Below the pieces are notes generated by a model. It did no database searches. It was not told the origin of the DNA and saw nothing but the letters and a program-made list of their open reading frames with translations. A DNA stretch of 61,828 nucleotides from an uncultured Acetatifactor sp. GTDB taxonomy: Bacteria > Bacillota > Clostridia > Lachnospirales > Lachnospiraceae. The stretch spans positions 1 through 61,828 of the forward strand of contig CAJUGL010000003.1 of assembly GCA_910586515.1 (NCBI GenBank). The letters are read 5' to 3'. A program made the position numbers and the translations under genes. Below, piece after piece: positions 7,247 through 16,321 of this stretch. Position 1 is the first letter of the stretch. Each line of letters begins with the position of its first letter.

Positions 7247-8953
7247 TCACACCCCAATCAACGCATCAAATGTCCCCACCAGATTCAGCCGCCCGTAACC
7301 CCACTCCCTATTCGGATAAGTCACATCAAAGCTCCTGGAGGCCCCCCGGATAAAATAATTCTTAATCTCCCTGCTTGCCACAGCCCGATTATTTCCCTCC
7401 ACCACCGCCCACTGCATAAACTGGGCCACTGCGCCTGCCGTAACGGCTGCGGCCAGGGAACTGCCCGTCTCCTTGCCCCGTATGGTAGAGACATTGACAC
7501 CGGGAGCAGCAAAATCCGGATTTATCCCGCCGGTTCTGGTAAATCCTCTTCCGGAGTCAATGTAAAAGCTGTTGTTTGCGGCATTGTAGGCGGAGACACT
7601 GATTACATCTTTCGCCATGGCAGGTTCCGTAAGGGTAATATAGGGCGTGGATTCCAGAAACTGCACTGTGCCGTTCATGAACTGGGTGATGGGGAGCCAC
7701 ATGTGGAAGGTACCATTATGGATATCCCCCACCGCTTCCACCTGAAAGGTCCATATGCCCGGTGTAGGCAGGTATACCCGCAGCACCACCACCTCTTCTC
7801 CGGACGCAGGCTCCGCCAGGGTCCCGGCTATGGTAATCCTGGTCCGCTCATAGACAAAGCTGTAGGTGATACTGCCCTGGATACCCAGCCTTATGGGCGG
7901 TATGGTCTCTCCCCCGGGAGAACGCACCGATACGGTAAATACATCCGGCACGTTTCCCCATAATTCCAGCAGAAAACCCTCCACATCATTGGCCACCCGA
8001 ACTTCCACAGGCACACTTCCCACGCTTCCCGCCCTGCCGGGCGTCTCCATATACCCCTGAAAATGGTGCCCCGCATTGCCCTCGTTTCCTCCGCATACCA
8101 CCACGGCACGGCTGCGCCTGGAAGCAATGGCATCCAGGTAACTGGGAAGAGGCGCGCTGCCTGCATGGTCTCCGTAATTCGTCCCCAGGCCCAGGCAAAT
8201 GACCACCGGTCTGCGGAACTGCTCCGCAAAACGATCCGCATACTGTACTCCCAGCATAATGTCCGTCTCTTGGTAAGCGGGAACTCCCGGAGGTATCATG
8301 TAAAAGCTTTTGAGGAATTCTTTCGCCTGTTTCAGCTTTACCACCACGATATCCGCATCCGGCGCCGCTCCCAGGTAGCTCATGCCGTTTCCCAGTCTGC
8401 TTCCCGCCGCCACTCCCGCCATGGCGCTCCCATGACCGATTTCATCCCTGCTCGGCACTACACTGTAAGGGTCCTCCGCCTGCAGGGCGCGGTTGATATC
8501 CTCCCTGGAGTACTCTGTACCATAGTAGAGTCCCTCCGGAGGCCTTCCGCTCTGAACCGTCTGATCCCAGATAGCCAGAATGCGGCTGTTTCCTTCACTG
8601 TCCCGAAACGCCGCATTCGTATAATCAATTCCCGTATCAATAAAGCAAATCACCGCCCCCCGCCCGGTCAGCCCCAGGGGCGCTCTCTGTACCTGAGTGA
8701 TGCCGCTGACAATCAGACTATTGGGATCAAATCCCTGCTCCTGCATCAATCCGTACAGCTTGGGCACACCTTTATAGGTATACAAATAATCGTCCGTATT
8801 GGGTATATTTGCCTTATCGATATACACAATATTATAGAGATTGTCAACATTCAGATAGCACAGATCAAATACATCCGCATCCAGAATCTGCACCGGAAAT
8901 TCCGTAATCACATCGTAGAAATCATTTGAAAGGATCTTCTCCCTGCAATCCAA
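7247..8953 (-). CDS. Csp-type subtilisin-like serine protease (S8)
   Basis: A 568-aa peptidase starting at a TTG (8953) with GGGAGAG a few bases upstream; no better start was found nearby. A complete catalytic triad is visible: D106 in CFIDTGIDYTN, H174 in EIGHGSAMAGV, and a serine near residue 499 in TGSSLAAAVTAG, a variant of the usual GTSMAAP. The long insert between His and Ser (jelly-roll-like beta segment) and absence of a signal peptide match the Csp family. Its best known members (CspB, CspA, CspC) act in clostridial spore germination; many Lachnospiraceae carry stand-alone copies. The intact triad argues for an active protease rather than a CspC-like pseudoprotease. The gene is followed by its own terminator and lies 81 bases behind the debranching enzyme gene. 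Confidence 0.85.
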   Translation of the reverse strand: MDCREKILSNDFYDVITEFPVQILDADVFDLCYLNVDNLYNIVYIDKANIPNTDDYLYTYKGVPKLYGLMQEQGFDPNSLIVSGITQVQRAPLGLTGRGAVICFIDTGIDYTNAAFRDSEGNSRILAIWDQTVQSGRPPEGLYYGTEYSREDINRALQAEDPYSVVPSRDEIGHGSAMAGVAAGSRLGNGMSYLGAAPDADIVVVKLKQAKEFLKSFYMIPPGVPAYQETDIMLGVQYADRFAEQFRRPVVICLGLGTNYGDHAGSAPLPSYLDAIASRRSRAVVVCGGNEGNAGHHFQGYMETPGRAGSVGSVPVEVRVANDVEGFLLELWGNVPDVFTVSVRSPGGETIPPIRLGIQGSITYSFVYERTRITIAGTLAEPASGEEVVVLRVYLPTPGIWTFQVEAVGDIHNGTFHMWLPITQFMNGTVQFLESTPYITLTEPAMAKDVISVSAYNAANNSFYIDSGRGFTRTGGINPDFAAPGVNVSTIRGKETGSSLAAAVTAGAVAQFMQWAVVEGNNRAVASREIKNYFIRGASRSFDVTYPNREWGYGRLNLVGTFDALIGV

Positions 8954-9034
8954 TCCCGCTCTCCCGAAGATTCACCTGTTCCTGTATTATATGCGGAGTA
9001 CCTGTCCCTGTTGTCAACATCAAACTGCGCCCAA

Positions 9035-11155
9035 CTATAAAATCTTCTCTCCAACCAACACCACCGCTGTTCTGGGCGGTATCCTCAGTTTACTTCCGTA
9101 GGAAAATTCAGTCATGGCTTCCACATCCAGACCGTCCTCATATTCCACAAACGTATTGGCGCAGACTCTCCAGCGCATATTTTGCCCAAGACTCGGCAGC
9201 TGCATGTCCAGCGCCTTCCAATAAGCATTCATGGCATAGAAGACGATGTCATCCTCCCTGTCTGCCTCGTCTCTGCCGGCATACATGATGCCGATAAGTC
9301 TGCTCGTCTGGTTTGTCCCCGCGTTCCACGGATAGTCATTGTGTATGCTGATGTCCGGAAAACCGCAGGCCGCCTCCTTCGTGGGCTTCCTGACAATAAC
9401 ATGTTTCCTGCGGAAAGCGATCATATAGCGGAAGAAGTCATGTATCTCCTTGTATTCCTCCAATCTGGTCCAATCCAGCCAGGAGATAATGTTATCCTGG
9501 CAATAGGCGTTATTATTCCCGAACTGGGTATTGCAGAATTCATCCCCTGCATAAAACATGGCCGGTCCCCTACTGCACATCAGTGTGACAAAGGCATTCT
9601 TCACCATGCGGCGCCGCAGCATTTCCACCTCCGGATTATCTGTCTCCCCTTCCACACCGCAATTCCAGCTGTTTCCGTTATTGTCTCCGTCGGTGTTGTT
9701 CCAGCCGTTCTTCTCATTATGTTTTACATTATAAGAATACAGGTCATACAGCGTAAATCCGTCATGGCAGGTAAGAAAATTCACCGATGCGCTCTGACCT
9801 CTCTTCATCGGATCATATAAATCCCTTGACCCTGTAATTCTGGTGATGGCGGCGGCGGCCATACCCTCGTCCCCTTTCAGGAATCTGCGCAGATCGTCCC
9901 TGTACTTTCCGTTCCACTCCGACCATCTGTTATAGTCAGGGAAGTGTCCAACCTGATAAAGCCCTGCCGCATCCCAGGCTTCCGCAATCAGTTTTACTTT
10001 GCCCAAAATGGAATCACAGGCAATCCCCTGCAAAATGGGCGGGTTTGCCATAGGCTCCCCGTTCTGATCCCTGGCCAAGATGGATGCCAAATCAAAGCGA
10101 AACCCGTCCACGCGATATTCCGTTACCCAATAACGCAGGCAATCGATAATAAAGCGTCGGGTCATGGGATGATTGCAGTTCAGGGCATTGCCGCAGCCGC
10201 TGAAATTATAATATTGTCCGTCCGGTGTCAAAATATAATAGATATTATTGTCAATTCCCTTAAACGAAAAATTGGGACCGTCCTCATTCCCCTCTGCCGT
10301 ATGATTAAATACCACATCCAGGATAACTTCAATCCCGTTCTCCTTCAGCTCATAGATCAGCTGTTTCAGCTCGTCGCCTTCATGATTGTGCTCCACCACC
10401 GATGAATAACCTGTGTTCGGCGCAAAAAAGCATACTGTGTTATACCCCCAGTAATTATAGAGCTGCACACCGTCCACAACCCGTGCATTCTCCATCTCGT
10501 CAAACTCAAAAATCGGCATCAATTCCACCGCATTGATTCCCAAATCCTTCAGGTAAGGAATTTTCTGCCGCAGCCCTTCATAGGTTCCTCCTGCTGTCAC
10601 GCCTGAAGACTTATCCCTTGTGAATCCTCTCACGTGCATCTCATAAATGACTAAATCCTCCACAGGAATATCCAGCTGCTTAAATTTCCCCCAGTCAAAA
10701 TTGTTCTCTACTACCCTTGCATGGTAGACAAAGGCCTCCCCCTCTTCCGGCCGCTCTCCCCAATTCCGCTGTCCTGTCACCGCTTTGGCGTAGGGATCCA
10801 GCAGAACGTTATTCTTGTTAAAAAGCAGTCCCTTCTCCTTATCATAGGGACCGTCCAGCTGAAATGCATATTCGAATTCCTCAATCTTCAGCCCAAATAC
10901 CAATATGGAATAAGTATTTCCGATATGGTAAGACTCCGGAAACTTCAATCTTGCATACGGCTCCTTTTCCTGCGGACGGAATAACAGGAGTGTACAGCTG
11001 GTGGCGCCGTGGGAATGAATCGTAAAACTGACCCCGTTTGACGTCGCAGTCGCGCCGTCCCTGTTATAAAACCCCGGCCGCACCATTAATCCGTCTATTA
11101 CATCCAATGGCTGTAACTTTACCCCTCGCTGTGGTCTGTGCTGTGCAATATCCAT
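9035..11155 (-). CDS. glgX: Glycogen debranching enzyme, GH13 isoamylase/GlgX type
   Basis: A 706-aa cytosolic alpha-glucan hydrolase predicted to cut alpha-1,6 branches of glycogen. The start ATG at 11155 follows an AGGAGGAG site. An N-terminal CBM48-like beta domain (about 20-150) precedes the GH13 barrel. Visible GH13 motifs are VILDVVFNHTAEG (region I), VDGFRFDLAS with the nucleophile Asp (region II), LIAEAWDAAG with the acid/base Glu (region III) and FLTCHDGFTL with the stabilising Asp (region IV). The LYNYWGYNT segment is typical of GlgX/TreX/isoamylase. No other glycogen genes are adjacent; phosphoglucomutase at 42.8 kb could act in the same pathway. A terminator separates it from the chemosensory genes upstream. 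Confidence 0.92.
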   Translation of the reverse strand: MDIAQHRPQRGVKLQPLDVIDGLMVRPGFYNRDGATATSNGVSFTIHSHGATSCTLLLFRPQEKEPYARLKFPESYHIGNTYSILVFGLKIEEFEYAFQLDGPYDKEKGLLFNKNNVLLDPYAKAVTGQRNWGERPEEGEAFVYHARVVENNFDWGKFKQLDIPVEDLVIYEMHVRGFTRDKSSGVTAGGTYEGLRQKIPYLKDLGINAVELMPIFEFDEMENARVVDGVQLYNYWGYNTVCFFAPNTGYSSVVEHNHEGDELKQLIYELKENGIEVILDVVFNHTAEGNEDGPNFSFKGIDNNIYYILTPDGQYYNFSGCGNALNCNHPMTRRFIIDCLRYWVTEYRVDGFRFDLASILARDQNGEPMANPPILQGIACDSILGKVKLIAEAWDAAGLYQVGHFPDYNRWSEWNGKYRDDLRRFLKGDEGMAAAAITRITGSRDLYDPMKRGQSASVNFLTCHDGFTLYDLYSYNVKHNEKNGWNNTDGDNNGNSWNCGVEGETDNPEVEMLRRRMVKNAFVTLMCSRGPAMFYAGDEFCNTQFGNNNAYCQDNIISWLDWTRLEEYKEIHDFFRYMIAFRRKHVIVRKPTKEAACGFPDISIHNDYPWNAGTNQTSRLIGIMYAGRDEADREDDIVFYAMNAYWKALDMQLPSLGQNMRWRVCANTFVEYEDGLDVEAMTEFSYGSKLRIPPRTAVVLVGEKIL

Positions 11156-11342
11156 ATGCGCTCCTCCTACTCTTCTATTTCTCTGTCTTTCCCTCTCCCG
11201 CCGCGAATCCGCACCGCAGCCCTGTGGTCAGCAATCATAGCACTTCAGGCAACTTCTGCACCGTTACCAGTATTCCCTTTAAAGGCAAAACTTTTCTGCC
11301 CTCCGGACCTTTTCGCTGTATGCACACCCGAACCCTTGAGCT

Positions 11343-11376
11343 AAAAGGGCGCTGCAGGAATAATTCCTACAGCGCC
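11343..11376 (-). terminator. Terminator of the chemosensory operon
   Basis: Arms GGCGCTGCAGGAA (11348-11360) and TTCCTACAGCGCC (11364-11376) pair with one mismatch around a short loop, with TTTT following on the minus strand. It lies directly after the HPt gene. Confidence 0.75.
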
Positions 11377-11414
11377 GCAAATGCTGCATTCATCGGGCAT
11401 GCCCTACAGGTCCC

Positions 11415-11768
11415 CTATTCCATATTGCTTTCGATACAGGCAAGAATCTTTTCCTGTACGGGAAGTATTTTCTCCAGAACTGCCTTGGCCTCCTCCGGCT
11501 TTCCGGTGCGCAGCAGATTCAGAATCTCCGTGTAAGCCTCGTAAACCGGGGTGATGGACAAGTTTCCTGCCGTTCCCTTGATGGCATGAGCCTTCTCAAT
11601 GGCTTCTGTACAATCTGCCGTGTCGAAATCCGGCTGCAGCGCATGGCCCTTAATCATCTTGACAAAAGACCCCAGCAGCTTTGTATAGAGCTTTTCGTTT
11701 CCCATAATCCGCTTCAGACCGTCATCCACATCCACGCCCAAAGCTCTCAATTCATCAAATAAACTCAT
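11415..11768 (-). CDS. Stand-alone HPt (histidine phosphotransfer) protein
   Basis: A 117-aa single-domain phosphotransfer protein. The ATG at 11768 has an AGAGGTGAG site; an ATG-free extension upstream would overlap the MCP gene. The motif AHAIKGTAGNLSI presents the phospho-accepting histidine at residue 61, within the four-helix HPt fold. Such proteins carry phosphoryl groups between a kinase receiver and a second response regulator. As last gene of the chemosensory operon, 25 bases after the MCP gene, it could connect CheA or the nearby histidine kinase to the CheY-like or HD-GYP regulators. No hybrid kinase lies in this operon; the nearest is the protein at 44581-47772. The direction of phosphotransfer is not deducible. 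Confidence 0.85.
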   Translation of the reverse strand: MSLFDELRALGVDVDDGLKRIMGNEKLYTKLLGSFVKMIKGHALQPDFDTADCTEAIEKAHAIKGTAGNLSITPVYEAYTEILNLLRTGKPEEAKAVLEKILPVQEKILACIESNME

Positions 11769-11793
11769 TGAACTCACCTCTTTCCGGATCTTA

Positions 11794-13146
11794 TTAATAC
11801 TTTCCGAAGCCATCCCCGAGAGAAATCACCTGCTCGTTGGCGCTGGAGGAAGAAGCATATGAGGAACCGCCGCTTCTGGGCGCCGAACTCTGACCATTAC
11901 CCAGATTGTAGATGGAAAGCATTTCCCGCATTCTGGATGCCTGGTTGGACAGCTCTTCACTGGCAGCCGCACATTCCTCGCTGGTGGCGGAATTGGTCTG
12001 CACCACCTGAGATACCTGAGAAATCGCCTGCTCGATCTGAGCCACCGCCGTTGCCTGGTAGTTGGAGGACTCTGCGATGCCGTTGATAATATGCTCGCTC
12101 TCCTGCACTACCTTGGTAATCTCTTCCATTGCTCTGGCTGTCTCGTCGGCAATCTTGGAACCGGAATTCACCTTCTCAATAGAGTCCTCAATCAGTGCGG
12201 ACGTCTCGTTTGCAGCTTCCGCGCTCTTTGCCGCAAGACTTCTGACTTCCTCAGCAACCACTGCAAAACCCTTTCCTGCCTCGCCTGCTCTTGCAGCCTC
12301 CACAGCCGCGTTCAGCGCAAGAATATTGGTCTGGAACGCAATATCCTCAATGGTCTTGATGATCTTGGAGATACTTTCTGATGACTTATTGATATCCTGC
12401 ATTGCGGATACCATGTTCTGCATCTGGGCATTGCCGCGCTTCACATCTCCGATAGCCCGGACAACCAGGCCTGCGGCTGAATTTGCCTGTTCTGCATTCT
12501 GCCTTGTCTTCTCCGCGATTTCATCGATAGAAGCCGTAATTTCCTGAATTGCGCTGGCCTGCTCCGTAGACCCTTGGGCGAGAGCCTGGCTGGCGCTGGC
12601 TACCTGGGAAGAACTCACTGTCACCTGAGACCCCGCGTCGCTGATATTGCTCAGGGCATTATAATTATCTTCCACCAATTTCTTCAGGGAATTGCCCAGC
12701 ACATCCTGAGGAGAAGCAGGATTGACTGTGACGGTCAGATTTCCGTTGGCCACTTCCTCTGCCACTTTAGCCTGATACTTGATGTTCTCAATTACCTTAT
12801 TGTATTCATCAACCAGCTCGCCGAACTCGTCATTATTGTACTTTTCCATGCTGATTTCCACATGTCCCATGGCGATTTCCTTTGCCGCGTCCGAGAGCTG
12901 CCTTACGGACTTTGCAATGACCTTAATCAGCATATAAGCGATGGTCACGGTAATGGCAATCGACAGGATAGCAAGTATAACGGTAAAAATAGTGGCATTT
13001 CTGATATATTTCTCCTGCTGCTCCAAATCCGTAATACCGGCGACAGCCTTGGTGCTCAGATCACTGAACACAATATTGATCACGATGATGATGACCGGAA
13101 TCAGAAAACCTATAATCAGTTTCGTTTTCATTTTCAAATTTTTCAT
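11794..13146 (-). CDS. Methyl-accepting chemotaxis protein without a sizeable sensor domain
   Basis: A 450-aa transducer starting at the ATG at 13146 behind GAGAGGTAAG. Two membrane helices (about residues 8-27 and 50-73) enclose an outer loop of only some 22 residues, too short for a normal ligand-binding domain. A HAMP-like linker follows (about 75-130), then the MCP signalling coiled coil. Its hairpin tip, EDIAFQTNILALNAAVEAAR, is strongly conserved. The C-terminal 30 residues are Ser/Gly-rich and disordered. Such proteins may respond to membrane state, cytoplasmic partners or mixed arrays rather than an external ligand. The gene lies 13 bases after cheW, so it is co-expressed with the signalling proteins. 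The family is certain; the stimulus is unknown. Confidence 0.9.
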   Translation of the reverse strand: MKNLKMKTKLIIGFLIPVIIIVINIVFSDLSTKAVAGITDLEQQEKYIRNATIFTVILAILSIAITVTIAYMLIKVIAKSVRQLSDAAKEIAMGHVEISMEKYNNDEFGELVDEYNKVIENIKYQAKVAEEVANGNLTVTVNPASPQDVLGNSLKKLVEDNYNALSNISDAGSQVTVSSSQVASASQALAQGSTEQASAIQEITASIDEIAEKTRQNAEQANSAAGLVVRAIGDVKRGNAQMQNMVSAMQDINKSSESISKIIKTIEDIAFQTNILALNAAVEAARAGEAGKGFAVVAEEVRSLAAKSAEAANETSALIEDSIEKVNSGSKIADETARAMEEITKVVQESEHIINGIAESSNYQATAVAQIEQAISQVSQVVQTNSATSEECAAASEELSNQASRMREMLSIYNLGNGQSSAPRSGGSSYASSSSANEQVISLGDGFGKY

Positions 13147-13159
13147 TGATTCTTACCTC

Positions 13160-13693
13160 TCATTCTTCCTCGCCCTTTTTTGCGGGATCCATATCCGCCG
13201 GATCATCATCATACAACAATTTCTCCGGATCAAGCAACAGCTTCACTGTATTTCCAACCTTACCTATGCCGTACACATATTTGTGATGCGCCTTCTCGGC
13301 CCGTCCCAGGGAGGGCGGGGGCAGAATATTTTCCTTCTTGATTTCCGCCACCTCGGCAATCTGCTCCACAATCAGCCCCACAGTCGTAGACTTCACATTG
13401 ATGACCAGAATGCAGGTCTTTTCATTGTACTCGCATGCCCCCTGTTTAAACCTGGTACGCACATCCACCACGGGAATAATTCTTCCCCTTAAATTGATCA
13501 GACCCTTGATATAATCCTCGGTCTCGGGAATCTTCGTGATCGTCTGAAATTGGATGATCTGCTGCACATACTTTATCTCCAATCCGAAATATTCAGGACC
13601 TGACTTAAAAGTCATGTATTTGCCCTCCTGAGTATCACGGCTCAGGCCTTCAGACCCATCTGCCTGCTCTAACATTCTGTTCGTCTCATCCAT
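13160..13693 (-). CDS. cheW: Chemotaxis coupling protein CheW
   Basis: A 177-aa coupling protein linking receptors to CheA. The ATG at 13693 is taken as start because it falls just after the cheA stop (28-base gap); the more distant frame start would overlap cheA. The CheW fold spans about residues 25-160, with KYVQQIIQFQTITKIPETEDYIKG reduced here to its key parts: IQ..TITKIP, then GLINLRGRIIPVVDVRTRF, the beta-barrel signature. Short acidic tails lie at both ends. Its position between cheA and the MCP gene supports a single signalling array. Confidence 0.92.
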   Translation of the reverse strand: MDETNRMLEQADGSEGLSRDTQEGKYMTFKSGPEYFGLEIKYVQQIIQFQTITKIPETEDYIKGLINLRGRIIPVVDVRTRFKQGACEYNEKTCILVINVKSTTVGLIVEQIAEVAEIKKENILPPPSLGRAEKAHHKYVYGIGKVGNTVKLLLDPEKLLYDDDPADMDPAKKGEEE

Positions 13694-13721
13694 AAGATAA
13701 TACCGTTCCTTTCCATAAATT

Positions 13722-15881
13722 TTATTCCACCAGCCCGGGGGCATCCAGAATCAGGGCGATGCTGCCGTCTCCCAGCTGTGTGCAGCCGGACAGGCCCCTG
13801 ACTTTTTTAATATAAGAAGGAATCGGTTTTACCACAATCTCCTGTTCTCCCACCAGCTTGTCAACCAGAAGGCAGATTTTCCTATCCTCCACCTCGAGAA
13901 TCAGCATTACGCCGTCTTCCACGGATTCCTGATACTCTTCCAGCCCATACCATCTGCCAAGGCGGATCACCGGGAAACAGTCACCCCTGATCATGACAAA
14001 TTCGTCTCCGTTCGGCTCATGAATCATCATCTCTTCCTTCACACGGATGAACTGCTTGATTACGCCTGTCTCCATGACAAAAGAGGATGTTCCCACTTCC
14101 ATGACGATACCGTCAATGATCGCCAGCGTCAGCGGAATCTTCAGACTCATAATGCTGCCGTAACCGGGATTGCTCTCGATCTCCAGCGCGCCGCCGATGG
14201 CCTGAATATTCTGCACCACCACGTCCATGCCAACGCCGCGGCCCGAGTATTCGGTAACCTGCTCATTTGTGGAGAAGCCGGGCAAAGTGATAAACTGGTA
14301 TACTTCCTTATCCGAGTAAGCGGCATCCGGCTTGTTGTCCTCCAAAATACCCTGCTTTCTCGCCTTCGCCAGAATTTTATCCCGCTCCAGTCCCTTGCCG
14401 TTATCCTCTACGCTGATCCACACCTTTCCCGCCTCCGTCCTTGCGGAAAGAGTAACCTTTCCCTTGTCCGGTTTTCCGCTCTGGACGCGCTCCTCATTGG
14501 TCTCAATTCCATGGTCTACGGCGTTCCGGACAAGATGCATCAAAGGATCGGAGATGTGTTCAATAATGTTCTTATCCACCTCCGTAGTCTCTCCCACCAT
14601 CACGAACTCAATATCCTTGCCCAGCTTCCTGGACACGTCAAAAACAATGCGGTTCATCTTCTGGAAAGTATTCGTCAAAGGCACCATCCGCATGGACATG
14701 ATAACATTCTGCAGATCCGTTGAAATGGAGGCCAGCTGCGCCGCCGCCTTATTGAAATTGTCAAGGTTCAGGCCGGGCACCTTCAGATCGGAGCTCTGCA
14801 GCACCACGGACTCAGAGATAACCAGCTCCCCGATCAAATCCATCAACTGGTCCATTTTGCTCACATTGACGCTGATAAAGGAGGCCTTTTCTCCCTTTGG
14901 CTTATCCTTTGCCAACTTTTTCTGCTTGCCCGGTTCCTTTGACTGGATAACGAAATCGCCCGGCGTTATCTTGGGTTCTTCGGGTTTCTTTGTCTCCGTT
15001 TCCGCTTTGTTAGCCTCCGGTTCTGCCGCCGTATCTCCCAGATCAATCTTGGGCGGTTCAGGCGCGGCGGAAACCGGAGCCGACTGATCGCCGAAATCAA
15101 ATCCCAGAAGGAACTGATTGGCATCGCACTCATATACCTCCACCTTCTCGATATCGTACCCGACACCGATCATGTCCCGCACTTCCTGCTCGGTACACTG
15201 GGCCTGCAGCAAAATCCGGAAACCTTCCTTGATAATCGTCTCTCCGCTCTTCTCGTCCGTCAGAATATCTTCCGGTGAATACAGAATATCCTCCGCAATC
15301 TCCTTCAGCGCATACACGGTCTTGTATGCGTGAACGTTCGCCATTTCCGTCTCCGGGAAGAAATGAATAAATATTTTATAGAAACGGCTGGCGCTGGTGG
15401 CAACAGGCGCTATGTAAAAATGCTTCGGCTCTTCATGGACATTCTCCGCCGCCGCGGTTTCCTCTGTTCCTCCGTTCTTAATCATGTTCAGAAATTTGTC
15501 AAGATCGGCAATAATGTTGCTGGCATCGCCGTCTACCGGGTCGCCGTTGCGGATCTTTTCCATCTCGCTGGAGATGAAATCCTCCACTTCCAACACATGC
15601 TCGACCAGCTCCACATGAGGAACATTGTCCGGATGCGATTCCCGCAGATAAAAGAACACATCCTCAAGCTTATGGGAGACAGCCGTGATATTGTCGAACA
15701 TCATGATACCGGATGATCCTTTGATTGTATGCATGGTCCTGAATATTTCGTTGATGCTGTCCTCGTCAAAGCAGTCCGCATCCTTCTGCTCCAGAACCGT
15801 CTCCTGAAGCTGCTCCAGCAGCTGACCGTTCTCAAACAGGTACATATCAAGCATGCTTTCTGTATTAAAATCTTCAGCCAT
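13722..15881 (-). CDS. cheA: Chemotaxis histidine kinase CheA
   Basis: A 719-aa kinase starting at the ATG at 15881 with AAGGAG seven bases upstream. Domain order: P1 HPt with H51 in RTMHTIKGSSGIM; a P2-like region around 160-260; a charged Glu/Lys/Pro linker (about 270-330); P3 dimerisation helices (KMDQLMDLIGELVISES); P4 ATPase with the N-box HLVRNAVDHGIE, the G1 box VEDNGKGL and GRGVGMDVV; P5 CheW-like regulatory domain at the C terminus. It phosphorylates CheY (15917) and CheB (16322), which lie directly upstream in the same operon. Confidence 0.95.
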   Translation of the reverse strand: MAEDFNTESMLDMYLFENGQLLEQLQETVLEQKDADCFDEDSINEIFRTMHTIKGSSGIMMFDNITAVSHKLEDVFFYLRESHPDNVPHVELVEHVLEVEDFISSEMEKIRNGDPVDGDASNIIADLDKFLNMIKNGGTEETAAAENVHEEPKHFYIAPVATSASRFYKIFIHFFPETEMANVHAYKTVYALKEIAEDILYSPEDILTDEKSGETIIKEGFRILLQAQCTEQEVRDMIGVGYDIEKVEVYECDANQFLLGFDFGDQSAPVSAAPEPPKIDLGDTAAEPEANKAETETKKPEEPKITPGDFVIQSKEPGKQKKLAKDKPKGEKASFISVNVSKMDQLMDLIGELVISESVVLQSSDLKVPGLNLDNFNKAAAQLASISTDLQNVIMSMRMVPLTNTFQKMNRIVFDVSRKLGKDIEFVMVGETTEVDKNIIEHISDPLMHLVRNAVDHGIETNEERVQSGKPDKGKVTLSARTEAGKVWISVEDNGKGLERDKILAKARKQGILEDNKPDAAYSDKEVYQFITLPGFSTNEQVTEYSGRGVGMDVVVQNIQAIGGALEIESNPGYGSIMSLKIPLTLAIIDGIVMEVGTSSFVMETGVIKQFIRVKEEMMIHEPNGDEFVMIRGDCFPVIRLGRWYGLEEYQESVEDGVMLILEVEDRKICLLVDKLVGEQEIVVKPIPSYIKKVRGLSGCTQLGDGSIALILDAPGLVE

Positions 15882-15916
15882 ATATTTCTCCTTTCCTGTC
15901 CTATTCCATCAGGTTC

Positions 15917-16309
15917 TCAAATCAGGTTCAGTTTTTTCATCGCCTGTTCAAACCGCTCCTGGTCAATAGGCTTGCCGGAATATATTGTGCACCCCAGCTC
16001 GAACGCCATTTTGACGTTCTTTTCCTCATTCAGCGCAGTGGTCATAATCACCTTCACCGCCTGATCATCCGGAACATTCCTCTGCTTTTCCAGATTGCGG
16101 ATACCCATAAGCGCCTGATATCCGTCCATAACCGGCATCATAATGTCAAGACATACCAAATCATACGGTTCCCCGTCTTCCAAAGCCATCATAAATGCGT
16201 CCACCGCTTCCATCCCGTCCACGGTAATGTCGCATTCACCATACTTTGAGAGAAAACCCGCCATAAATTTCCTCGTCGCGAAGTCATCCTCCGCCAATAG
16301 AATCTTCAT
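15917..16309 (-). CDS. CheY-like single-domain response regulator
   Basis: A 130-aa receiver domain with no output domain, starting at the ATG at 16309 behind AAGGAGAAGG. The acidic pair is at E7-D8-D9, the phospho-acceptor is D55 in VCLDIMMPVMDGY, the conserved Thr/Ser is in IMTTAL, and the lysine is in SGKPI. The gene sits between cheB and cheA. With no flagellar genes in the window, its target may be a flagellar motor elsewhere or another effector such as the c-di-GMP enzymes upstream. Confidence 0.9.
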   Translation of the reverse strand: MKILLAEDDFATRKFMAGFLSKYGECDITVDGMEAVDAFMMALEDGEPYDLVCLDIMMPVMDGYQALMGIRNLEKQRNVPDDQAVKVIMTTALNEEKNVKMAFELGCTIYSGKPIDQERFEQAMKKLNLI

Positions 16310-16321
16310 GTTCCTTCTCCT

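Noticed and set aside
8063..8929. Plus-strand open frame opposite the S8 protease
   Set aside because: Shadow frame with no start signals and no domain; the minus-strand protease shows a full catalytic triad.
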